A DNA stretch of 64,000 nucleotides from Siphonodentalium dalli (Eukaryota; Mollusca; Scaphopoda; Gadilida; Siphonodentaliidae): NCBI GenBank assembly GCA_032622095.1, contig CP136061.1, forward strand, positions 173,545,107 through 173,609,106, in the 5' to 3' direction. The number at the start of each line of letters is the position of its first letter. Positions within the stretch are counted from its first letter, which is position 1. The translations under genes and the position numbers were made by a program. A model generated the notes under the pieces. That model was not told the origin of the DNA. It saw only the letters and a program-made list of their open reading frames with translations, and did no database searches. Below are positions 1 through 12,074 of the stretch, piece after piece.

Positions 1-399
1 CTTCATTTTGGAATTTTATATATCAGATGTGTTATTTTTGTCCAACGAGTTAAACCATTGTTCACTAATTGAGAAGACATCACGACAACAACAACAACAA
101 AACTGTCGCACAATTCACGCATAGTTGTGAGGGACCGGTATATATACGTCATTATATGTCAGTAGACCTATATGTTTGTATAGCCTTTTGCTAAATGTCA
201 CCCCTTCACACATTTGGAATGGGTTGACTATTGTTTAATTAGGCCTTGTGCGAACACATAGCTATCAAAATAGTCGAACTGTCAAGTCATTGTACTTGTG
301 TGTTAACCGAATAGAGTTGTTTGTATGGCCTTTGGCTGACAGCCAATAAAAATTCAGCTGGCATCTGATTACGCAGAAGGCAAAAATAAATGCGCGGAC
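1..399. other. Unassigned AT-rich sequence
   Basis: I see no gene, splice-flanked open frame or recognisable repeat here. There is a short CAA run near 84-101. Nothing matches other parts of the window at a length I could detect by eye. Confidence 0.4.
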
Positions 400-688
400 T
401 TATGAAGTGCGACAACATCGTATCGATGTTTTAACTTTTCGTCGTTTGCGAATATCGATCAATGTTTCGACGTCGCGACTTTCGCGTTGTCGAAAGTTTC
501 GACATTTTACGGAAATTTTGGTCTGTTGTGGTTTCGACGTTATCGCACTTTTATGGCCAGTCGCTTTCGACGTTATCGCATTATTTTTCGTCAATTCCGA
601 CATTTGGTTATTGCACATTTACGTCACAACGTTTTCGACATTATCGACAATATTTTCGCATATGCGAAAGAGGTTTTGACATGCTCCC
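400..688. mobile_element. Right end of a TTA-flanked element with TTTCGACATTATCG array
   Basis: About 280 bp of degenerate short words (TTTCGAC, GTTATCG, TTTCGCATATGCG) end at 688 in a cap that reads GGGAGCATGTCAAAAC on the minus strand and is followed by TTA (689-691). The same cap and the same last 30 bp occur at 52447. The short open frames here are products of the array. I could not find the left end, so this may be a solo end or the partner may lie outside the window. The superfamily is inferred (PIF/Harbinger-like, from the TWA flank). Confidence 0.6.
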
Positions 689-1235
689 TTACACCATGAA
701 GGTACCCAATCTCATCCAAAAGGCAAAAATGTTCCAAATTTTCTAAGTCGAAAACCCCCCCAAAAATATGGAAAAAATTATATTTTTGATTAGCTATATA
801 GATGTTGCAAATCACCAACATGTTAGGAACAATATCCCAGAGTTTCAAATCTCTACGTTTAAAACTGTAGGAGGAGTTGATTACACCATGAAGATACCCA
901 ATCTCGGACGCACAGACGCACGGACGGACACACGGACGGACGAGGGTCATTTCTATAGTCTTCCGACGGAAACGTCGGGGGACAACAAAGATGAATAATT
1001 CTAGAATGGAAAATTTGAACAAAACGATGGAACCCTCTATTTATTGTCCTCATAGTAGTGAACATCCATACATAATTTCATTGAGATCCGAGCACTACTG
1101 TTCAAATTATGACATGAACAGACATCGGACAGACGTACGGACACACACACACAGATGCACAGACGCATGCACAGACGGACGGACGGATAGGTGCTACCCA
1201 GTATACCCCCCTTTTTTTTGAAAAAGGGGGAATAA
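689..1235. repeat. Two-unit dispersed repeat ending in ACGG runs and a C/G hairpin
   Basis: The phrase 'accatgaaggtacccaatctc' near 695-715 recurs with one change near 886-905. The units end in ACGG/CGGA-rich stretches (about 910-945 and 1115-1190), and the module closes with a C-run/G-run hairpin at 1201-1231. Similar endings occur at 35284, 58470 and elsewhere in the window, so this is a dispersed repeat and not coding. The open frames in it on both strands are shadows of the repeat. Confidence 0.65.
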
Positions 1236-1453
1236 ATATCAGGTAAAATATCAATAAAATGGGATTTTGTGGGGAAAACGTGAAATTTTATCGATTTTAC
1301 CTGGCACACCAGTTTACTTATGACCTGGTACCATGAGTGGGTTATCTCTCTTGTTACTGGACCAAAGTCTCCCAAACTGCCTCTTTATGCACGTTAAGAC
1401 TTCAAATATAACATGTTGTTTGTTGATGCTTATTTGTGGTGTCTTGTAAGTAT
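1236..1453. other. Unassigned spacer
   Basis: AT-rich sequence between two repeats. No gene, array or inverted repeat seen. Confidence 0.3.
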
Positions 1454-2534
1454 AAACGAGAGGCCGATCGCGATCGGCAGATGTTTAACCCATACCTTGG
1501 CGATACCGATTAGCTATTTTAATAAATCCTTACACCAACCTTTTCACGAGTGCAAAAGTTTCAATAATTGACACCTTACTATTAAGGTCACAAGTGGAAT
1601 CAGACTTATTGGGCACCTTGCTCACATAAACACAATAGGAACACGGATGTGGCATTCCATTTCAACCTATTAAGTCACTTCAACACAGATATGTCTTATA
1701 GAGTGATAAAGCTAATTAAGCTCAATCCATAGTCAGAGAGAAGCACCATAGCAGTTAAAGACAAAATAGTTATTTATATGCTTATTACACTGGAATGTGA
1801 GACATAACATATTATGATTTTTTTATTATTGTTATTTTTTTTATTATGTTTTGTGTTAGCTGCTTAAAAATTCTTGGGATCATTTAGATGGGACAAAAGA
1901 GTTATGGGGTTAATCTTACCCAAACTAATGAACTTATAAACACAAAAAGTCTATAAAAAGCATGTCATTGGATTTAGAAACCCATACAATAAGTCAGTCT
2001 CTAATGTCATGAACCTGTTTCAACAAAGGGGTTAACTTAATTTTGCACAGAGAGTCATCAATCATGGTTTTGACAATTTTTTAGAGATGCTAGCCCACTG
2101 TGTGTGATAGAGTCTGAGAATCAGGAGAGAAATTTTATTAGTGTTGAGATATTTGTTTGATCAGGTGTTCTGGTCCATACAGGAGAGAACCCCTATCACC
2201 GTGATATGTGTCTAAAGAGATTTGACTCTGTGAGCCATGGTATTTATCTAATGTCAAGCTAAACAAAACTCATTTCCAATAAGACACTGGCTGTGTAATA
2301 AGATCTCCTCTTCTGAGCTCACAGTGCCTGCAGGCATTAATTAGATTATCAGCTATGCGAATTTTAAATGGCCACAACTCTGTTAAAATATACCAGATCA
2401 AACTCAAATTTTAACCTGATCTGTATTTTGGGGTGAGGACCATATGTACCAAATTTGGTGCTGATCAGATGAAAAATATTTAAGTCAACACAGCTTGGAT
2501 TAATTCTATTTAAAAACAAGAGCAGAAAGGGTTA
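1454..2534 (+). repeat. Large dispersed repeat, copy 1, left part
   Basis: It starts with the palindromic sequence AGGCCGATCGCGATCGGCAG and runs through diverged sequence homologous to 7849-9510, including the 'aactctgttaaaatatac' block near 2380. It stops at 'aaagggTTA' (2534), where the 4.0 kb element at 2535-6553 begins. The repeat resumes at 6554. Alignment with copy 2 is clear at both ends but diverged in the middle. Confidence 0.7.
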
Positions 2535-5500
2535 GGGACCTTGTCAAATTACAAGCGGAAATTCCGCCGGAGTTATAGCGAAGTTTCCGGCGGAGTTTTT
2601 GTTACGACGTAACGGAGTTTTGTTACGTTCATCGGAATTACTGCGGAGTTTCCATCGAAGTCCGCTGTATTTGAATGCGCTCACATCTGAGTGTTCCACC
2701 TACATATATAAAACTCCGTTCTACAAGGAAACACACCCCGTATTTTATTATCAGCCATATATGAATGGCAAAGAAGAATTAATTCAGTCATACTTGCACT
2801 GTAGCTTATCTACGATTTACCCCTCTGTTAACATGTTGTTTGCATTGTTTTATAATATTAGGTATTGTTTGATTAATTGGCAGTAATAATTAGTGATCGA
2901 TGCATGCTCTTTTTCGATTCCGATTCCGTACTTTATTATATATAACACGTAAATCATGTCATTTCACTTCACTTTTATCGCATTGAAGTACACTTTATTC
3001 GTACCAAAGTACACTTTATTCATCACTGATTGTCATAGTATCTAATATTCTAGCAAGTTCGGTTCACAATCTGCATATTCATCTAGTTATAATTCATTTA
3101 TCACTAATTGTTTAGTATTTTGTCGGCAAGCCATTGTGCAATTTCTTCACTATTTATCTATTTGTTATGCGATTGGTGGATTCCCTTTTAGCTTCGCCCC
3201 ATGGACTGTCACTCATATTAAACTGGCAGATTCAATCTTCTCGCTGGGTTGTGTTATTTGTTAAATGATTTTTTAATTTTCGTTTCAACACAATTGGATT
3301 AAGCTTCTGTACATTTCATTTAGCCTCCCATAATATTTGACTATTTTCTCCCCATTGGACTGTGATTGGAAATGTTTCTCGGTCTAAATAATGATGAATA
3401 TTCAAATAACGACATTTTTACGCTTGGAGTATACTGTACGAGGTCTATTTCGTGTCAATTTCCAATGACTCCGACCGAATGAGGTTCAAGAGACCCAATT
3501 AATTTTTAACTTTTCAAGATACCAGGCTGCTATAATTTAAAGCCTATAAATAGTTCCACAGTTACTGGACATAAAGTCCCAAAAATAAGTGTTTAATAGA
3601 GCTTATATATCGGTATCCTAATATAATATATTCAAGTTATGCAGGCTTTTAAAACCTTGCAGGTGCCCGGACAAACTTATCTCAGATAAAAGCACTAAAC
3701 ACAAAATATCGGGCATATGTCGCCTGTTTCCTATAAATAACATACTCAGCTACAACTCGGCAGCGATAAAATTGTTCCGGGTGCCAAATTAACAGAGTTT
3801 AAAATAGTTTTCACCATTAGCGACTCGTCGCCATCCATGTTTTCCTATACATATGCAATCAGTACCGTAATTGGAAAGACCAGTGTTCTGCAACAAATAG
3901 TATCTCGGAATAGATGCACCTTTTTCAGAACACCGGTTCCCTTAACACGATGCTTAGAAACAAAATTCACAAAGTCACTTATATCGTGCAATTTCGTGAT
4001 GGCCCTGATGGGACCTTCACGTACAGTGAAGTACATTGTTCAGGAACAGGTGATGATTAAGAAATATATTCCCTGTGTTATTCTTTCGACTATAAGTTTC
4101 CCTGTCGAAACTTCAAAAAGTTCAAAGGTTTTGTACTGGTGGAATATGATCTCTAAAAATACCACACTTGGAAAACTCGAATCGCACAAGAACTTTAATA
4201 GGGAGAGGGTGCAGGACAAGTGATACCCAAACCAACTGATACTCAAGCCATAGGGAGATATCACGAAATCACCAATTTTGTCACGCTGCCGACTCACCAA
4301 ATATTGGCAAATAAGCCGACTAGCTGTCTGCATAATTGGGAGCATGTTTTAAGATTTGCATTGTTTACTAATAGCACTGGGTTAACGGTATTCTCAGAAT
4401 CCGACCAGAGATATCTCTGATCCAACGATGTCGCAAATATAGCATGTGCAGAGATGACTGTGTAACCTTTTAGGCTAGCTGTAAACCCCCTGTTTTGCGT
4501 TCACCATTAAAAGTGAGTTTGACAAAGAATGAAAAATTGAAACATGCCACACGGAAAGTATACTATAAACCGGGTTAGGGGGAATAATTTATTTTAGTCT
4601 TTATTCTTCTTTTGATAATGGTTTGCACATTAAATGGTGACCGATGAACCAAATGAGGACAAGTTACCTAATCGCAAATTTTTTACTCGTACGAAATCAA
4701 AATTTGCATTGTTTACGGCAGCACTGGATTACGGTATAATTTCATAATTCGGCAACGCAGCAAATTAAGGAGGATGTCAAGTGACCAATTTTTAATGGAC
4801 ATTTCCATGCAAATCTCTGCAGTAAAAGTTACAAATTGCAGATATTTCCGGGTGTGACTGCTGTGCGGTATTGAAAACAATACACATTTATATGGCAGGT
4901 CGGCTTAGAATTTGTTCCATTGAGAAAGTTTATGTATTTTTTTTTTTTTTTTCAAGTTGTAATTCCAAAAATAAATTTATAGCAAAAATTGCATATTTAT
5001 CAAACCCCAGGCCTGGCATTCTCAGAAATCTAGGAGAGCTAAAAATCGCCCTCCTGAAAAGGTCTAGGAGGGCTATTATTTGTGCCGAGCACAGGAGGGC
5101 GAAAATGTTTGCCAAAATCAGACATAGTAAATATTCCACTCCACATGTACAGTATTGATAAAAATAAAGTACATGTCAGTATTAAACTATTACAATAATT
5201 GCTGAGTTTGTTGTTTTCATTACACAAAATATTTTAATATTAAATAACAAGATATGTTGTTACTTTAGCTAGTAATGTATTTAGTTACAATTCAGACAAC
5301 TATTCTTTTTACATTTAAGTATTTTATTAGTATTTACATGAACATTGAATTTGAAATCCAAATCAGTCCCATTGTATTACGAAATGAAAGCGTTGTTTCA
5401 GAGTAGCAGCTCTTCTATCGATAGTGGTGATAAATCCAGTGACAGTATTGTGAGTCAGATTACACAGACTATGACTTCACCGATAACTTCATAAGTACAT

Positions 5501-6553
5501 GTTAGTTGTTACTCATCATAATCATCAGTGCCTCAATGATGCCTGACATTATATAGCACTGTCCAGTTGCGTGGGAGGCATGACGCAATACTTCAAAGTG
5601 ACATAACTCTGAACGGTGTGTCTATTTCACAGAGGCACGTGCTTCCGGTGGAAATGTTGCTACAACGTAATCAATATCGCTTGTACATTTCGCCAGGGAC
5701 AGTCGGAATGCGGCTTATAGATCAAAGGTCCCAAACCGACATCGTTTAACACTTCGTTGCCGACTCTGTTAGTACATAGATCATTACTTACACCCGGGTC
5801 CTGGAGAGCGATGTTTTGCCATTTGGGAGGGCGTTATTTCGTCCGCCTGGATTATTTTCAGGCGGGCGGTAGGCGAGCGATTTTATTGCTCGCCTCAGAA
5901 TGCCAGGCCTGAAACCCAGCCGCCAGTTAAATGTTATGTCTGTTTAATCATATGGCTGCTGTAAATAGTTCCCAGACAATGTTTCATATATAACTTTTGT
6001 TGGTGTGGTTTGCATGGAAATCCCCATTCAAAAGGATTGGTCATTTGACTTCCCCTTAATAGCACTTGCTTCACGAGATATTCGGGGCTTTGTCACCCAC
6101 CGTGACGGTTTTGCGGCACATCAAAACGTAGGATTGAAATGTGACAGGGAAAATACTAAATAGCCTACATGTGTTGCCTATAATATAAACCGGGGTTTGA
6201 GAATAATTTATTTGGGACTTTAATCTTCTATTTATAAAAGTTCTCCGACGGAAATTCCAATTTAATTTGGACAAGCTCCCCGGCCTAACAGAGGAGTTTG
6301 ATACCGCTCCGGTTTCAGCTCGTGACATCATCGAAGTTTCCGCTCTCGCCACAGCGGAGTTACAGCTCTGGATTCAGCGGAGTTTCTGCCAATTTGAACG
6401 GAGTTAGCTGTAATTACTACCAGAGTTTACAGCGGAGGAAAAACTCCTGTGTGCGTTAAAATTTCACAAGCGGAGAATGGACTTTTTAGCGGAGAGCGGA
6501 GAAAAAAACTCTGTTCTCTGGCGGAATTTCCACTTGTAATTTGACAAGGTCCC
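2535..6553. mobile_element. 4.0 kb TTA-flanked element with CGGAGTTT arrays
   Basis: Both ends read inward GGGACCTTGTCAAATT and then ACAAGYGGAAATTCC. Both sides carry TTA (2532-2534 and 6554-6556). The uninterrupted repeat at 9508-9510 reads 'aaagggTTAattaaataatacc', which is the empty site. Just inside each end lie arrays of CGGAGTTT-like words (2555-2660; 6240-6535). The interior has no recognisable transposase. One minus-strand frame is open from 4345 to 3845 apart from a single stop near 4038, with no family I know. A 904-bp element is nested at 5008-5911, and another cap of the same superfamily (GGGAGCTTGTCCAAAT) ends at 6280. TTA duplication suggests PIF/Harbinger; the element is probably non-autonomous. 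Confidence 0.85.
5008..5911. mobile_element. 904-bp element with CAGGCCTGGCATTCT ends, nested
   Basis: The left end reads CAGGCCTGGCATTCT and the right end is its exact reverse complement. The flanks share AAACCC (5002-5007 and 5912-5917), a 6-bp target duplication. Subterminal sequence is rich in GGAGGGCG/CGCCTGC words (5040-5105; 5830-5895). No transposase frame was found; the 60-residue open frame near 5567 has no motif. The element at 26308-27576 has related ends and also a 6-bp duplication. The ends resemble hAT, but hAT normally duplicates 8 bp. Confidence 0.75.
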
Positions 6554-7075
6554 TTAACTAAACGATACCAAAAACCATACAGATGAAGACCATGCTAAGA
6601 AAAACCTAGGTAAGAAATATGAGGCAGATCAGAAGAAATATGTCCAACTTATTGCATCGGATAGCATGTGTGTGAAGGGTTAATTATTTTCTAAACTGAT
6701 CAACTAATCGATACCAAAAACTATACAGGTGGGGGGTGTGTCATCATAAAACTACATATCAGATATGAAAACAATCGGACAAAAAATACTTTGGTTACAG
6801 CATCGGATAGCTAATGCCTATGTGCGGATGCAAAGTGTTAATAATTTCTAAAGTGATCAACCGATCGATACCAAAAACTATACAGGTGAGGAGTTAGTTA
6901 TCATAAACATGCACATAAAATTTGAACACGATCCGATAGAAAATATTCGACTAATTGAATCGGATAGCAAGTGTCTACAGACAGACGGACGGACAGACAG
7001 ACAGGACAGAGGGACGAACGACGGATGGTTGATCCGGACGTCGGCATTATGTGTACCACACATGGTATGGGTACA
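6554..7075 (+). repeat. Large dispersed repeat, copy 1, right part
   Basis: It continues the repeat cut at 2534 ('cgataccaaaaaccatacag', then three similar subunits of about 130 bp), matching 9511-9945. It ends in an ACGG-rich run (6980-7015) and the hairpin 'gtgtaccacac...ggtatgggtacac' (about 7049-7075). Confidence 0.75.
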
Positions 7076-7672
7076 CCTAAAAATGCAGACAGACATCAAT
7101 TTAATCCTGCCAATGATGAAATATGAGGGTGACAGAGAAGATTGTTCGATCAAAAGCATTTAAATTATGTCAGAAGACTCGCATTGATGCTGGCTAATAA
7201 ATATTTATCCCCAAATGGAATAAAAGTTAAACATAAGTTCAAGTAGTCACATATAGATGGGTTCATGTTTGCTGGGTGTCTTAAACTGTTAGTCGGGAGT
7301 CTATCGCCGAAGAACGTAAAATAGAGCCAAACAGGGCCTTTTTTTACAGTGATTAACACATTCGGACACATTAATGATCATAGAAGCCGAAAATTTGACA
7401 ACATATGCAAGGAGATATAAATGTTAAAAAAAACTTGCGTTCGTTGGGACTGAATCACTTCGATCAGGTACGGTCGGTATTGTTTCAAACCAAAACCAAG
7501 TTGTTTTCTCGGTTAACAGCATATCACTAGTGCATCGTGAGGGACATCATAAATAAAGATTTGGTAGAACATCGAACAAGTTGATAGAATTCAATACATG
7601 TAGTCTGTTATCCATATACCAGGCAGTGGCAGGCATTTATTTTTGTTTCCTGTTTTCATTTTGATTAGAATA
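7076..7672. other. Unassigned sequence
   Basis: No confident gene. A minus-strand open frame at 7165-7371 has an AG acceptor-like site near 7283, but its phase does not fit the exon at 10093-10263 and no domain is visible. The rest is AT-rich and shows no repeat I could match inside the window. Confidence 0.3.
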
Positions 7673-7759
7673 ATGGGAGATGATGTATTTAGTTTAATTT
7701 TATTGTTTATTGTTCTATTGCATCAAACAGAGGGGCACAATATGGGTTCTGAAGTGGTA
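7673..7759 (+). CDS. Possible signal-peptide first exon
   Basis: An ATG opens 29 codons starting MGDDVFSLILLFIVLLHQTE, a hydrophobic stretch typical of a secretory signal peptide. It is followed by a possible donor at 7760 (GTG|GTAACC). There is no matching downstream exon that I can see, no recognisable mature domain and no clear promoter. The stretch lies just upstream of repeat copy 2. AT-rich DNA easily produces hydrophobic reading by chance, so this is only a candidate. Confidence 0.2.
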
Positions 7760-7848
7760 ACCCACTCCTATATAACACTATATATAGTATATACTTCAGT
7801 ATACAATGTTTGTTGCCATTTCCAGGTCAAAATTGTTGATACATTTTG

Positions 7849-9945
7849 AAAACGAGAGGCCGATCACGATCGGCAGATGTTTAACCCATACCCAGGCAAT
7901 AGCGATTAGCTATAACAGATAATTTATCAAAGATATGAACACAGGTATCCATATATCAGCACTATCTTGAATTCAATAGCTCAAATAATTTGTCTTAAGA
8001 AGGGGTTAAAGTATTTGTGGTTGCGAAGGGGGGGGGGGGGGGTGTTCTAAATCTAATAACGCTATCCTTATTCATCCAAGGACCTCTCTATGTGAAATCC
8101 AATGGTTTAGTTATTTCTGAGGATATGTTTATAAGTTGAAGTTACTCATTGGAAACAAAACTACCAGCTGTTCAAATCTCATTCACTTCTAAAGAGAAAT
8201 TATAATTAGTTGACAAGCCAGACTGCTTAGAACAACATGTGGGATTCCATCTCATATCCCCCCCCCCATTCTTCCCAGTTGTTATTTGTTTATCAATCAT
8301 GTCAAAAATGCATATAGTTTATACAATTCAAAAGTGTTATCTATATAATGTTATACAGCCATTATATGGAGCGGATGCTGGCCCCAATGATCCCTAAATC
8401 GAAAAGATTACCATAGTTAATTTAAAGGAAAGTAACACTGAATCAAAAGGTTTCAAGACATAACAATATTTTACAAGTAGCGTGCAGACTAAAACACATA
8501 ACCTTCACTGTTAATCTTTTAAGCACTCTGTGGTCCCCAAAATTCAGTCAACCATGACAATATGAACAGATGGGAAAATAATGTTCCTGGCAATATTATC
8601 TGCCATATTGATTTTCAAAATAATGCATCACATATAATCTGTAAGCATATTCAATTGGTGTCTTTTTGAATGTTCATTAACTAATGAACCTGATTCAACA
8701 AGAGGGTTCATTTAATATGTTTCTGCATAATACAAACAATAATGTAGATTTATCTGCTTGTAACCTATTGCATATAAAAATTATATTGGCTATTAGCCAT
8801 TATTTTAATGTAATATCAAAAGAATGTGTCTGAAGGGTTATATATTTTAATTATAATTTTTCAAAAATCAATTAATCAATTCCACAATCCATAGAAGTTA
8901 ATAGTGTGAAGATAACCCAAGATAAGACATATGAGGAAGAGCCCATGTGCATTATAGCATAAATCTGTTGGAAACTTGGAAAGGGTTAATTATTTTCTAA
9001 GCATATCAATGGAATATAGAAGACAATTGTGTAGGTCATGGGTCAATTATCAGGCAGCCTGTAATGAAATTTCAAAATTAGATAAACAAGAGCCTCCTGT
9101 CATTTATCAAATTTGACAATTAACCAGCCATCAGTATAATATTGTTTGTTTATCTTGGTATCCATCTAACCACTTGGCCATAGCTAAATAGCAGATGTCA
9201 TTAATCATTTCACGAGCTGTTTACAATCTGCATGGACATACACCAGGGAATGTTATCATTATATTTCTAATAGAGTTGTCCACCATTCCACCATATACCA
9301 GTGTATTTCATGGAACTACATTATAAGTCACTTGAATTATAAAGGGCCATAACTCTGTTAAAATATATCGGATCAAACCCAAATTTGAACTTGATCTGTA
9401 TTTTGGGGTGAGGACCACATGTACCAAATTTGGTGTAGATCAGATGAAAAATGTTTTGAGTCATAGCAGCTTGCGTGAATTCTAAGTAAACATTAAAAGT
9501 GAAAGGGTTAATTAAATAATACCAAAAACCATACAGATGAAGACCGTGCTAAGAAAAACCTAGGTAAGAAATATGAGCCAGATCAGAAGAAATATGTTCA
9601 ACTTATTACATTGGATAGCATGTGTGTGAAGGGTTAATTATTTTCTAAACTGATCAACTAATCGATACCAAAAACTATACAGGTGAGGGGTGTGTCATCA
9701 TAAACCTACATATCAAATATGAAAACAATCAGACAAAAAATACTTTAGTTACAGCATCGGATGCTCATGCCTATGTGCGGATGCAAAGTGTTAATAATTT
9801 CTAAACCGATCAACCGATCGATACCAAAAACTATACAGGTGAGGAGTGTGTCATCATAAACATGCACATAAAATTTGAACAAGATCCGATAAAAAATATT
9901 CGAGTAAATGAATCGGATAGTAAGTGTCTATGGGTACACATAAAA
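7849..9945 (+). repeat. Large dispersed repeat, copy 2, uninterrupted
   Basis: This copy runs from the AGGCCGATCACGATCGGCAG start to the 'atgggtacac' end. It aligns with copy 1 (1454-2534 plus 6554-7075) and copy 3 (31174-31328, 38301-38790, 40487-41390). It therefore holds the empty sites for three insertions: TTAA at 7995-7998, AATGTTAT at 8347-8354 and TTA at 9508-9510. A poly-G run lies at 8030-8042 and a poly-C run at 8260-8268. No coding capacity is recognised. Confidence 0.8.
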
Positions 9946-10092
9946 AAGACATGAAAAACGAACATTTCAGCTTGTGAAAAAACAAAAAAAATTGAGCTGA
10001 TGATGAAACAACCAACCCTGCCTACGTGTCCGGAACTGTCTTCTGCTGCCACTGGATTGACTGCATTGGCCTATGAAAAACATTATACTAAC

Positions 10093-10263
10093 CTGTTGAC
10101 TAGGAAATTGAGACAGGACAGATGTGATGTTTCCTCTATATGATGACATTAATCTGCGTATGGATTTCTCTACTTGTGGAGCTATTCTGCCCGAGTTCAC
10201 TGAGATCAGTTCCTTAAAAAGTGATAAAGAATTATAAACAAATTTCTTATATCTATTTCCCAA
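10093..10263 (-). CDS. Internal exon of an unrecognised gene
   Basis: A 171-bp minus-strand stretch reads as 57 codons without a stop. It is bounded by a good acceptor (TTACCCCACAG before 10263) and a near-consensus donor (CAACAG|GTTAGT after 10093). Both junctions fall between codons (phase 0-0), as in the exon at 24290-24505. The peptide is helical-looking and basic, beginning LGNRYKKFVYNSLSLFKELI and ending in SQFPSQQ; it has no motif I can name. It sits in a unique stretch between repeat copy 2 and the repeat at 10599. It could be the next exon of the same gene as 36452-36545 and 24290-24505, with the intron expanded by the 8.7 kb element. The family is unknown. Confidence 0.6.
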
Positions 10264-10598
10264 CTGTGGGGTAATTATAAATAGTTATATATGTTGTCGA
10301 GAGTACATGGAACTGAAACTAACCATTATATTACTTGGCGTGCTGGGGGAGCTCTCCGCTTTAGATACTCAGGATGTTCATTTCGTTCATAACATCATAT
10401 CATGTCGATTTCAACGATAGTCGATAAACAACATCATCGTGTAACTTTCACCATTGACCGAATTCGCGTGGAACTGAATGTATCTTCTGCTTTGTTCATA
10501 AGTATGTGTTTACATTCTATTCAAGAAAATAGGATATATATGGATTATCAGATGCATGTAAGTATGCAGACTTATGAACATCTTGTCATATGTATACA
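10264..10598. other. Unique spacer
   Basis: Not matched to any repeat in the window. A plus-strand ATG at 10402 opens about 35 codons before a possible GTATGT donor at 10502, but there is no other support. Confidence 0.3.
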
Positions 10599-10804
10599 CT
10601 TGTATACATGTTTGTGAAGCTAAGACATAACGCCACCCTTATGTGCCAAAATTGGAACTCCCAGTCCAAGATGGCTGCCAAAATGGCGACCGGAAGTGGA
10701 ATTTTTACATTTTTTTTACTAATATCTTTAAGATAACTTTATGTGGTTTGCTAGTGGTTAAGAATTGTGACTTTATTTTGTATTTAGAATGTTAACTGAC
10801 TATT
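10599..10804 (+). repeat. Left part of a dispersed repeat split by the 8.7 kb element
   Basis: The sequence 'gtgaagctaagacataacgc' and the following 190 bp match the reverse complement of about 53270-53090. The match stops at ACTATT (10799-10804) and resumes after ACTATT at 19527-19532. Confidence 0.8.
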
Positions 10805-12074
10805 CACTGGGGGTAAGCTGCTCCGTGGGAAGCGGTTCGCTTGTTATAAAAGCTCCAGTGCCCAGTTTACAATGCGATGGTGCGTCTGTGATTATTTTGT
10901 GAAAAAGGAAACTGAAGTATTCAAAATGGTACGTTTTATCTCTATAAACAGCATTATTCTATGGAACGTCGGTCACAAATGACCAACATGCTTCAACTGT
11001 GATTTATATATCGCATTTATTCGAACACATTTCCATACCATGCAGAAGCAGCTGATTTATCACTTCAAAACCCGATTGTGTAACGAGAAAATTCTTAATA
11101 ACATGATATTTTGTGTATGAAAACGAAATAATCTGAATAATGTCCCGTATCAATTGCTATAACAAACATCTCCCCCGTGCGATTGTTGTTGGCGTTGGTG
11201 TCTCAAACAACTAAACACTGAGAAAAATGCATTTTAACACCACCACGTGGACGCTCCAGTTCGTATTTCGATAAGCGCCAGCGCGTAGACCGCCGGGACT
11301 GGAGGGCTCCAGTGCGCATTTAAAAAGAGATTTAGGGAATTGCAGAGGTGAAAACGATCGAAACAAGTTCGTATTTATTATTTCAATCACATTGGCATTA
11401 TTGGAGCCTAAAACATGACAATTATCGTGTGGTGTTTCCGTGAATTATCAGTTATATACCAATAGTATATCCTATTATATACTCCAATCGATATGTATTT
11501 GAATGTACATGCAGTCCTGTGTGATTCACGTGTTATTGTACGGATATAATTAAAACTATTCGTTTGTTGTCAGCCTAATTGATTTCGAATAGTGGGTTGA
11601 TCATGAATGCATATTACGATGTGGGAGATTGACCATGGCATGCATGTATTCGCATAATTAATCTTGCAAAATAATTGTTGATATGCGGCTTGTGTAAGTC
11701 ATAACACAATATGGATGTGCCATTATATATAAATGGCACGAAAACGGCATGCATGACCTATTAGGGAGCGTCTCAAAAGTCTTTGCGGAATCCGCAAATA
11801 TTTTCCGAAACGTCGAGATTTCCGCAACGCTATCGTCTGAATTTTTCCGCAAATGTTCCGAAAAACGCCATGAGTTTTCCGCAAAATTACCGAAACGTTA
11901 CATAAAGATTTCCGCAAACGCCATGAGTTTTCCGCAAAAATTACCGAAACGTTAAATTGAGTTTTCCGCAAAAATTACCGAAACGTTAAATAAAGAATTC
12001 CGCAAACATTCCGCAAAGTCCGTAACGTCGACATTGCGAAAAGTAACTTTCCGAAAACGTTGAAAATTCATGAT

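Noticed and set aside
3837-4345. Open frames on both strands in the 4.0 kb element (128 codons plus; 167 codons minus with one stop)
   Set aside because: No transposase motif and no similar frame in the related elements that I could see.
7165-7283. Possible last exon on the minus strand after CGACTAACAG
   Set aside because: The required phase does not fit the exon at 10093-10263, and no polyadenylation signal or domain supports it.
9990-10010. CTGATGATGAAAC considered as a hammerhead ribozyme core
   Set aside because: The spacing between CTGATGA and GAAAC lacks stem II and no stems I or III form around it.
10402-10507. Plus-strand ATG frame ending at a GTATGT
   Set aside because: Only about 35 codons, no acceptor partner, no domain; chance is the simpler explanation.
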